From Pseudomonadota bacterium (lineage in GTDB: Bacteria > Pseudomonadota > Alphaproteobacteria > Sphingomonadales > Sphingomonadaceae), in NCBI GenBank assembly GCA_023424095.1, contig JAFAEG010000047.1, positions 1 to 19,082 of the forward strand: a stretch of DNA of 19,082 nt, in the 5' to 3' direction. How positions within the stretch are numbered: position 1 is the first letter of the stretch; every line of letters begins with the position of its first letter. The position numbers and the translations under genes are program-made. Below the pieces are notes generated by a model, which saw only the letters and a list, made by a program, of their open reading frames with translations, was not told where the DNA came from and made no database searches. This document shows, in pieces, positions 13,772 through 19,082 of the stretch.

Positions 13772-14097
13772 CCCGCAGCCCCGCCGAAAAACTGACCGAC
13801 GCGATTCGCGTGGAGATCGTGAACGTCATGAACTTCGCCGGTGTGGTGACGGTCACGCCGCTCGTCTCCCGGCCCTGGGCGAGTATCACCTTTTCCGGCG
13901 TTCGCCACCGCCTGCGGATCGCGTTTCAGGGTCCCGGCGCGACCGGTGCGGCCGCGGATTTGCTCGGGCGGCTGGACGATCTGGAAGTCGCCATCCCCGG
14001 GCTTTTGCTCGCCGATCTCGCCTTGCTGACCGAATCACGCAGCGATGACGGCAGCGACGCCTGGCTCGATCTGGAAGCACTGACGATCGACGAATAG
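13768..14097 (+). CDS. Hypothetical protein coupled to the preceding small gene
   Basis: 109 residues from the ATG at 13768, which overlaps the preceding TGA as ATGA; longer upstream extensions of this frame run antisense to nothing and through the operators, so they are discounted. The protein begins MTRSPAEKLTDAIRVEIVNV and contains beta-rich stretches VVTVTPLVSRPWASITFSGV and HRLRIAFQGP, then a helical and acidic C-terminal half (GAAADLLGRLDDLEVAIPGL, ending ALTIDE). There is no signal peptide or membrane helix, and the protein is acidic overall, in contrast to its basic partner. I do not recognise the family. Coupled translation suggests a joint role, possibly a two-component complex. Confidence 0.75.
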   Translation: MTRSPAEKLTDAIRVEIVNVMNFAGVVTVTPLVSRPWASITFSGVRHRLRIAFQGPGATGAAADLLGRLDDLEVAIPGLLLADLALLTESRSDDGSDAWLDLEALTIDE

Positions 14098-14111
14098 CCG
14101 CCTCCCGGCGG
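14098..14111. terminator. Short hairpin between convergent operons
   Basis: CCGCC (14098-14102) and GGCGG (14107-14111) flank TCCC directly after the plus-strand stop at 14097 and before the minus-strand stop at 14121. It is a weak candidate for a shared terminator. Confidence 0.3.
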
Positions 14112-14120
14112 CCTCCGGGC

Positions 14121-14990
14121 TCAGCCCCGTCCGGGTGCGAACCTCTTCAGATTCTCCAGCGCGGAGCGAAGGCGATCGTCCGACACGGCCGTGGCCGGCG
14201 CAGCTTCGGCGGCGGGTTCGGCCCTCGCGGCCTTCGCCACCACCGGCACCCGCCGCGCCATTGCCGCTTCCAGCCGCTCGAGCAGTTCGGCCAGGGTCGG
14301 CTCGCTCCGCTCGACCGGTTGCGGCACGTCCGCGTCCAGCCAGGCCGGATGAGTCGCGACCGGCTCCGGCTCGACCTCCGGGGCGGGCTCGAACACCGGC
14401 ACATAAGCCGCTTCCACCGGTTCGGGCGCGACGAATTCGGGCGCCTCGAACGCTGGCGCTTCGACCACCGGCTCCGCCTCGATTTCGGGCTCCGGCGCGA
14501 ACACCGGCTCTTCCTTGGCGAAGCGCGGCCTTGGCGGGCTATCCGGCGAACCGATCTCCCGCCCGATTGACAAAGGCGCGCGCGCCGGCGCGTCGGGATG
14601 GCGGTCGCGCCGGCGCAACTTCGGCGCGTCCGGCGCGTCTTCGATCACCGGCTGCGCCGGCTTGGGCCTGGCGTCCCGCTTGCGCTCGAACAGCCGCTCC
14701 GTCCCGCTGACCTTCTTCTTGGACTTGCCGACCAGCAGCCGCACCAGCAGCGCCACCAGCCCGAAGGCGAAGCCGGCCGCGACCAGCGCCAGACCGATCT
14801 TCGCCTTGCTCCCCAGCGGCGGATCGAGCGGCGGCAGCAAGGCCGGCAGGCCGCTGGCGATCACCGCATTCTGCAGCAGGTCGATCGGCATCAGAAAGAC
14901 CGCCGCACCGGTGACGAACGCGGCCCCCGTCGCCACCATCGTCTCAAGGCTGGGCTTCAGCCGTCCGGCCGCGCGTTCGAGGAAGCTCAT
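14121..14990 (-). CDS. Membrane protein with long acidic Pro/Glu-rich tail
   Basis: 289 residues from the ATG at 14990 (MSFLERAAGRLKPSLETMVA). The upstream part of the frame lies inside the glycosyltransferase gene, so the later ATG is chosen; it follows that gene's stop as TGAGATG, implying translational coupling. Two membrane helices are visible, about 19-34 (VATGAAFVTGAAVFLMP) and 65-88 (IGLALVAAGFAFGLVALLVR). A basic stretch GKSKKKVSG follows, then a long low-complexity tail (about 105-230) rich in Pro, Glu, Val and Ala (APEPEIEAEPVVEAP type), and a terminal helical part TLAELLERLEAAMARRVPVV with LRSALENLKRF. No enzyme motif is seen. The architecture suggests a membrane-tethered scaffold or spacer linked to EPS export. 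Function unknown. Confidence 0.8.
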   Translation of the reverse strand: MSFLERAAGRLKPSLETMVATGAAFVTGAAVFLMPIDLLQNAVIASGLPALLPPLDPPLGSKAKIGLALVAAGFAFGLVALLVRLLVGKSKKKVSGTERLFERKRDARPKPAQPVIEDAPDAPKLRRRDRHPDAPARAPLSIGREIGSPDSPPRPRFAKEEPVFAPEPEIEAEPVVEAPAFEAPEFVAPEPVEAAYVPVFEPAPEVEPEPVATHPAWLDADVPQPVERSEPTLAELLERLEAAMARRVPVVAKAARAEPAAEAAPATAVSDDRLRSALENLKRFAPGRG

Positions 14991-14991
14991 C

Positions 14992-16194
14992 TCAGGCCGC
15001 TTTCTTGTTCTGGCGTTGATAGACCGGCGCATAATTGGCGACATTGGCGTGCCAGTTGCGCTCGCGTTCGACGAAGCGCCGCGCCACGTCGCGCCGCCCG
15101 TCCCATTCTTCCCGGCGCGCGAACAGGCCGGCCAGCGCATCCGCCAGCCCCTGCCGGTCGCCCGCCTTGAACAGGGTGCCGGTGACCCCGTCCTCGATCA
15201 GCTCGCGGTGGCCGCCCACGTCGGACGCGACCACCAATTTGCGCTGCGCCATCGCCTCCAGCGGCTTCAGCGGAGTCACCAGATCGGTCAGCCGCATCGC
15301 CTTGCGCGGGTAAGCGAGCAGATCGATCAAAGCGTAATATTTCTCGACTTCCTCGTGCGGCACGCGGCCGACGAAACGGATGCGGTCGCTGAGGCCAAGC
15401 TCGCGGGCCTGACGCTTCAATTCGCTCTCCACCGGCCCGCCGCCGACCAGCAGCAATTGCGCCTTTGGCCTTTGCTTAAGCAGCAACGGCATCGCCGCGA
15501 CCAGATCGTCCAGTCCTTCATAATCGTAGAAGGAGCCGATGAAGCCGACCACGTCGGCGCCTTCGAGGCCGAGCGACTTGGCGAATTCCGGGTCCGGCGG
15601 CGGCGGATTGCCGAACAGATGCAGATCCACGCCGTTGGGCGAGACGATGATCTTGTTCGCGTCGATGCCGCGGGTGATCAGATCCTTGCGCAGCCCTTCG
15701 CAGATCACCGCCACCGCATCGGCCTGCCGCGCCGCGCGCGTCTCCAGCCGGCGGATCAGGCGATAGCGCAGAGACCCTTCCGTGCCCGTGCCGTTGCCGA
15801 CCGCCGCATCCTCCCAGAAGGCGCGGATCTCATAGAGAAGCGGAATGCCGTGCCGCTTCGCCAGCGGCAGCGAGGCCAAAGCGGTCAGCACCGGCGAATG
15901 GGCGTGAAGATGATCCGGCTGCCATTCGCCGATCACTTCCTCGAGCCGCGAGCGCAGCGCGCCGATTTCCCGCCACTCACGCAAAGGCGAGCGCGCCGGC
16001 TCGGGCGGCACGGTGCGAAAGAAGGTGATGCCGTCAATTTCTTCGCGGGCCTGCTCGGTCGGGCCCTGGCGCGCGCTGGTCAGGCAGGCGACGGTCCAGC
16101 CGCGCGCGATCTGCGCCTTGATGATCGCCCGGGTGCGAAAGGCATAGCCGCTGTGCAGCGGCAGGCCATGGTCGAGAACGTGCAGGATCCTCAT
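14992..16194 (-). CDS. Exosortase A system-associated glycosyltransferase (GT4)
   Basis: 400 residues of GT-B fold. The N-terminus MRILHVLDHGLPLHSGYAFR with TRAIIKAQ is the signature of the PEP-CTERM/exosortase A-associated glycosyltransferase subfamily I know as TIGR04063. Further motifs are HLHAHSPVLTALASLPLAK, YEIRAFWEDAAVG, SPNGVDLHLF, VVGFIGSFYDYEGLDDLVAA and the nucleotide-sugar site TPLKPLEAMAQRKLVVASDV with GGHRELI. It should transfer a sugar from a nucleotide donor onto an EPS repeat-unit intermediate at the cytoplasmic membrane face. The ATG at 16194 has a weak ribosome site. The acidic-tail membrane protein follows one base after its stop. A palindromic CTTAACGG motif lies upstream (16219-16235). 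Exact sugar and acceptor are unknown. Confidence 0.92.
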   Translation of the reverse strand: MRILHVLDHGLPLHSGYAFRTRAIIKAQIARGWTVACLTSARQGPTEQAREEIDGITFFRTVPPEPARSPLREWREIGALRSRLEEVIGEWQPDHLHAHSPVLTALASLPLAKRHGIPLLYEIRAFWEDAAVGNGTGTEGSLRYRLIRRLETRAARQADAVAVICEGLRKDLITRGIDANKIIVSPNGVDLHLFGNPPPPDPEFAKSLGLEGADVVGFIGSFYDYEGLDDLVAAMPLLLKQRPKAQLLLVGGGPVESELKRQARELGLSDRIRFVGRVPHEEVEKYYALIDLLAYPRKAMRLTDLVTPLKPLEAMAQRKLVVASDVGGHRELIEDGVTGTLFKAGDRQGLADALAGLFARREEWDGRRDVARRFVERERNWHANVANYAPVYQRQNKKAA

Positions 16195-16218
16195 GGTCTC
16201 ATGTCATGCCATGAAGGG

Positions 16219-16235
16219 CTTAACGGGCCGTTGAG
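16219..16235. promoter_or_regulatory. Near-perfect palindrome CTTAACGG-G-CCGTTGAG upstream of the glycosyltransferase
   Basis: Eight-base arms pair at 7 of 8 positions. It begins 25 bp before the glycosyltransferase start on the minus strand. Its first 13 bases (CTTAACGGGCCGT) recur exactly at 17502-17514 upstream of the O-ligase. TTAA-N7-TTGA resembles a CtrA-type site with one changed base. Confidence 0.4.
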
Positions 16236-16424
16236 GAGGTTTGTTGAATTTTCCGGCCAACCGCGAGCGCTCGTGCGCGCCCCGTTCGCCTAATCCGGAT
16301 CATGTCCCGACTGATCTGGGGGAACCATAGCCTGATCCGCCTGTTCTTTCGATTGCCCACCGTAATTCCCGCAGGCTCGTAGCTGAGAAACCAGTCGTGC
16401 TCCGCTTGCCAACAGGAGCATGGC

Positions 16425-17207
16425 ATGACCCACCACCCCCCACTTCGACGTTTCATGGCCAAGCTGGATTCGCGAGCGCGGCTCCACGACGATGAGCGCG
16501 AAGCCATCCTCGCCCTCCCCGGCCATCCGGTGCAGGTCCAGAGCAATCGCGATTTCGTCCGGCTGGGCGATCATACCACGCATGCCTGTCTGGTCGTCGA
16601 AGGGCTGGTCGGGCGCTTCGGCCAGAGTCGCCAGGGCCTGCGGCAGATCACCGCGGTGCACATTGCAGGTGACATGGCCGATCTTCATTCGGTGGTCGTC
16701 CCGGACGCCAAGGCGGCGCTTCAGGCGCTCGCCGTCACGACCATCCTGCGGGTGCCGCATGCGGCCTTGCTCGATGTCGCGGCCCGCTTCCCACGCCTCG
16801 GCCAGGCGTTCTGGCGCGAATGCGTGATCGACGGCGCGGTCATGTCGGAATGGGTGTTGAATGTCGGGCGCCGGACCGCTTTGGCCTCGATGGCGCATAT
16901 TCTGTGCGAAATGGCATGCCGCTATCAGGGGTCGAATCCGCCGAGCGAAGGCGCGCAGGGCGACATGGACTATGATTTCGCGGCGACCCAGCAGCATCTG
17001 GGGGACATGCTCGGCCTCACGCCGGTGCATGTGAACCGCATCCTGATGGAGCTTCGCCGGCAGGAGGTCGTGACCTTCCGCAGCAAGCGCGTCACCATTC
17101 ACGATTGGGCACGATTGGTCACCATCGGCGAGTTCGACCCCGATTATCTGCACCTGCCGTCGGGCAATGCGGACTGCCGGCCGGAGCGCGCCCTCAGCTT
17201 TGCGTGA
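16425..17207 (+). CDS. Crp/Fnr family transcriptional regulator
   Basis: 260 residues; CAGGAGCATGGC before the ATG supports the start. The N-terminal cyclic-nucleotide-binding-like barrel (about 25-150) includes FVRLGDHTTHACLVVEGLVG, RQITAVHIAGDMADLHSVVV and a hydrophobic dimerisation helix. The Crp-type HTH is at about 184-235: FAATQQHLGDMLGLTPVHVN, RILMELRRQEVV, then the wing RSKRVTIHDW. No N-terminal Cys cluster is present, so it is not an oxygen-sensing Fnr, and the phosphate-binding RxA core typical of cAMP binders is not evident. The ligand is therefore unknown. It lies between two exosortase A-type EPS genes and might control them (inference). Its end overlaps the DUF6894 gene by 14 bp. 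Confidence 0.92.
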   Translation: MTHHPPLRRFMAKLDSRARLHDDEREAILALPGHPVQVQSNRDFVRLGDHTTHACLVVEGLVGRFGQSRQGLRQITAVHIAGDMADLHSVVVPDAKAALQALAVTTILRVPHAALLDVAARFPRLGQAFWRECVIDGAVMSEWVLNVGRRTALASMAHILCEMACRYQGSNPPSEGAQGDMDYDFAATQQHLGDMLGLTPVHVNRILMELRRQEVVTFRSKRVTIHDWARLVTIGEFDPDYLHLPSGNADCRPERALSFA

Positions 17208-17427
17208 AGGCCTCGGCAAAGCCGAGCGTCAGGACCGGGTGCCCCTGGCGATCCTCGATGTCGATCCGCTGCGACAGCACCAGCCTTCCTTCCAACATGT
17301 CGGCAGCCATGATGCCGCGCGCACTTTCGACGGCCCGTTCGCGGGCACTCGAATCGCTCGGCAGGTCGACCCCTTCCTCGTCGGGAACGTCGGCACCGGG
17401 CCCTCGCAGGTGAAAGAAATAGCGCAT
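17194..17427 (-). CDS. DUF6894 family small protein
   Basis: 77 residues. The start MRYFFHLRGPGADVPDEEGV DLPS is typical of DUF6894: an RYFFHL strand, then the DEEGV-D-LP motif, then SARERAVESARGIMAADMLE and a last strand block RIDIEDRQGHPVLTLGF. AAAGGACCGCCCG before the ATG gives a ribosome site. Members are small soluble alphaproteobacterial proteins of unknown function. The stop codon lies within the 3' end of the convergent Crp/Fnr gene (14-bp overlap), so the two transcripts would be antisense to each other at their ends. Confidence 0.9.
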   Translation of the reverse strand: MRYFFHLRGPGADVPDEEGVDLPSDSSARERAVESARGIMAADMLEGRLVLSQRIDIEDRQGHPVLTLGFAEAFTQS

Positions 17428-17501
17428 CGGGCGGTCCTTTACCGTTCCAACGCGTCAGGCCGGGCAAATGTCCGGCGCGCGCCTCGGCCGGGCTGAGCGC
17501 A

Positions 17502-17514
17502 CTTAACGGGCCGT
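17502..17514. promoter_or_regulatory. Second copy of the CTTAACGGGCCGT motif
   Basis: Exact 13-base match to 16219-16231. It is followed by CAACC, so the dyad is weaker here (TTAA-N7-TCAA). It lies in the 146-bp gap between DUF6894 (minus) and the O-ligase unit (plus), 60 bp before the mini-ORF start. Confidence 0.4.
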
Positions 17515-17573
17515 CAACCGCACCGCGCTATCACCGCTTTCTCACAGCGGCACGGCGGACGTCCTAACCCTCA

Positions 17574-17690
17574 ATGATCGACATTCTCGCCCTCGCCATC
17601 AGCCACGGCCTGATTCTGCTCGGCCTGTGGCGCATGCTGTCCCGCGAGGATTTCAACGGCGATCTGCCGGAGGACACGCCCGATGCGTGA
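17574..17690 (+). CDS. 38-residue mini-protein overlapping the O-ligase start
   Basis: The frame encodes MIDILALAISHGLILLGLWR followed by MLSREDFNGDLPEDTPDA. The first 18 residues form a hydrophobic helix and the rest is a charged, acidic tail. The TGA at 17688 lies 3 bases beyond the O-ligase ATG at 17683 (ATGCGTGA), an 8-base overlap typical of translational coupling. No ribosome site is obvious. The helix-plus-tail design suggests a small membrane subunit or a leader peptide rather than chance, and its position at the head of an EPS gene supports a real gene. I do not recognise a family. Confidence 0.6.
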   Translation: MIDILALAISHGLILLGLWRMLSREDFNGDLPEDTPDA

Positions 17691-19050
17691 TCTCGGCCTG
17701 ATCGCCTTCCTGATGGCCGTCATGCTGCTCGGCATGAAGCGGCCGTTCGTCTTCGTGCTGGCCTTCGTCTATGTCGACCTCGTCCAGCCGCAGCGCCTGT
17801 CCTACCATCTGCTCAGCGCTTTCCCGATCTCGATGATGCTCGCGCCGCTGGCGATGGGCGCCTGGCTCTTGTTCGACGAGAAACGCTGGAGCCGGTTCAG
17901 CGGCCGGCAGGCGATGATCCTGTTGTTGCTCGTCTATGTCGGCCTCACCACCTTCAACGCGGACCTGCCCGTGGAGGCGCAGTTCAAATGGGAATGGGTG
18001 TGGAAGGTGCTGCTGTTCGCGGCCTTCCTGCCGCTTGCCATCTGGAATCGCCTCAGGATCGAGGCTTTGCTGCTGGTCGTCACCCTCTCGGTGGCGGCGG
18101 TGGCGATCACCGTCGGCATCAAGACCGCGATCGGCGGCGGCGGCTACGGCCAGGCGCTGGCTTTCGTCGACAACAATACCGGGCTCTTTGAGGGCTCGAT
18201 CCTGTCCACCGCCGCGATCGGCATGATCCCGATCCTGCTCTGGTTCACCAAGCACGGCACCTTGTTCAAGCCGCACTGGCTGGTGAACGCCTTCGTCGGC
18301 TGCCTGATCCTGGCCTGCCTGCTCGTCCCGGTGGGCATGCAGGCGCGCACCGGCCTGGTCGCGATCGCTGCGCTCGCCGTCTTCATGCTGCGCTTCACCA
18401 AGCGCCGGCTGCTCTACATCGGCCTGATGGGCGTCGCCGGCCTCGCCGCGATCCCGATGCTGCCCTCCAGCTTTTCGGAGCGGATGAGCACGATCCAGGA
18501 TTACAAGTCCGACGAATCCGCCTCGACCCGCCTGGCGATCTGGAAGTGGACGATCGATTATGCGGTCGAACATCCGTTCGGCGGCGGCTTCGAAGCCTAT
18601 CGCCAGAACCGGCTGGAATACAGCCTGGCCGCCAATCCCGACGCCGGGCTGGCCGGCACCATGTCGGGCCAGAACAACGTCACCGATGCGGGCCGCGCCT
18701 ATCACAGCTCCTATTTCGAGATGCTGGGCGAGCAGGGTTTCCCCGGCCTGTTCCTGTTCCTCCTCCTGCACGGCTACAGCCTGGTGCGGATGGAAGTGGT
18801 GCGACGGCGCTACAAGAATGCGCAAGGGGGCGATGCCTGGATCAGCCCATTGGCGACCGCATTGCAGACCGCGCACATGGTCTATCTGGTCGGCTCGCTT
18901 TTCGTCGGCATCGCCTTCATGCCCTTCATCTTCAACCTGATCGCGGCCGAGATCGGCATCGACACCCACATCCGCCGCCGCGCGAAGCTGGCCGCGGGGG
19001 AGCAGCAGGCGGCGAAGCCGGGGACGATCGGCAAGGCGCTGCCCGCCTGA
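17683..19050 (+). CDS. Exosortase A system-associated O-glycosylation ligase (Wzy_C/O-antigen ligase family)
   Basis: 455 residues and polytopic, with about ten hydrophobic segments. The N-terminus MRDLGLIAFLMAVMLLGMKR PFVFV with VDLVQPQRLSY matches the putative O-glycosylation ligase linked to exosortase A, the family I know as TIGR03097. The long loop holds HPFGGGFEAY and AYHSSYFEMLGEQGFPGLF with His341, the Wzy_C signature. Such ligases join polymer or sugar chains to an acceptor on the periplasmic side. The exosortase itself, xrtA, is not in the window. The start overlaps the mini-ORF by 8 bases. A hairpin repeat follows the stop. Confidence 0.92.
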   Translation: MRDLGLIAFLMAVMLLGMKRPFVFVLAFVYVDLVQPQRLSYHLLSAFPISMMLAPLAMGAWLLFDEKRWSRFSGRQAMILLLLVYVGLTTFNADLPVEAQFKWEWVWKVLLFAAFLPLAIWNRLRIEALLLVVTLSVAAVAITVGIKTAIGGGGYGQALAFVDNNTGLFEGSILSTAAIGMIPILLWFTKHGTLFKPHWLVNAFVGCLILACLLVPVGMQARTGLVAIAALAVFMLRFTKRRLLYIGLMGVAGLAAIPMLPSSFSERMSTIQDYKSDESASTRLAIWKWTIDYAVEHPFGGGFEAYRQNRLEYSLAANPDAGLAGTMSGQNNVTDAGRAYHSSYFEMLGEQGFPGLFLFLLLHGYSLVRMEVVRRRYKNAQGGDAWISPLATALQTAHMVYLVGSLFVGIAFMPFIFNLIAAEIGIDTHIRRRAKLAAGEQQAAKPGTIGKALPA

Positions 19051-19062
19051 CGCCATACGTCA

Positions 19063-19080
19063 CCCCGGCGAAGGCCGGGG
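19063..19080. repeat. CCCCGGC-GAAG-GCCGGGG hairpin
   Basis: A perfect 7-bp stem with a GAAG loop, 12 bp after the O-ligase stop and at the window edge. The flanking GTCACCCCGG...CCGGGG pattern resembles a dispersed intergenic repeat frequent in sphingomonads (recollection). It may double as a terminator. Confidence 0.65.
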
Positions 19081-19082
19081 CC

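Noticed and set aside
12781..14097. Prophage around the S24 repressor
   Set aside because: No integrase, structural, lysis or replication genes and no attachment repeats are visible; neighbours are ordinary chromosomal genes.
14515..16293. 592-residue plus-strand frame
   Set aside because: It runs antisense through the glycosyltransferase and the acidic-tail protein, which have clear motifs; its composition is typical of an antisense frame.
17653..19056. 467-residue minus-strand frame antisense to the O-ligase
   Set aside because: His/Asp/Gln/Arg-rich shadow; the plus strand has the Wzy_C motif and membrane segments.
1..19082. tRNA genes, rRNA, riboswitches, CRISPR arrays, insertion sequences
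   Set aside because: Scanning the gaps by eye showed no cloverleaf, no regularly spaced repeats and no transposase; weak structured RNAs could still be missed without covariance searches.

Overview
The window comes from a high-GC alphaproteobacterium, most probably a sphingomonad (Sphingomonas/Sphingopyxis-like). The evidence is base composition, exosortase A-associated EPS genes, a DUF6894 protein, a SleB-type hydrolase with a basic tail, and short intergenic hairpin repeats of a kind common in that order. All assignments come from reading motifs; no database search was run. No rRNA, tRNA, CRISPR array or transposase was seen.

Layout. 1-402 is the 3' end of an exported-looking gene. 472-2692 holds glnB (PII) and glnA (glutamine synthetase), split by an inverted repeat and a small HTH gene, and closed by a strong hairpin at 2701-2728. 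A tandem PilZ protein on the minus strand and a frameshifted alpha/beta hydrolase diverge from an AT-richer gap (about 3385-3613). 4490-11248 is a plus-strand run: a secreted CHAT protease, a SleB-like cell-wall hydrolase, a TPR/SLOG-like/class III cyclase protein, and a membrane-anchored TIR protein. 11249-12701 contains an 81-bp palindromic element, a small minus-strand gene, a two-TM mini-protein, a secreted surface-adhesin-E-like protein and a DUF423 membrane protein. 12781-14097 is an S24/HTH repressor diverging from two coupled small genes, with two identical-pattern operators in between. 14121-16194 is a minus-strand operon (exosortase A-type glycosyltransferase, then a membrane protein with a long acidic Pro/Glu tail). 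16425-17427 has a Crp/Fnr regulator convergent with a DUF6894 gene. 17574-19050 has a 38-codon mini-ORF overlapping an exosortase A-type O-glycosylation ligase.

How they work together. glnB and glnA are the nitrogen-assimilation core. The glycosyltransferase and O-ligase are two parts of an exosortase A (PEP-CTERM) exopolysaccharide system and share a 13-bp motif upstream. The most intriguing stretch is 4490-11248. It places a CHAT protease, a SLOG-like plus nucleotide-cyclase protein and a TIR protein on one strand. These domains recur in nucleotide-signalled bacterial immunity, but their combined function here is inference only. The best-supported regulatory reading is autoregulation of the S24 repressor through the paired TAGGA-N4-TCCTA sites.
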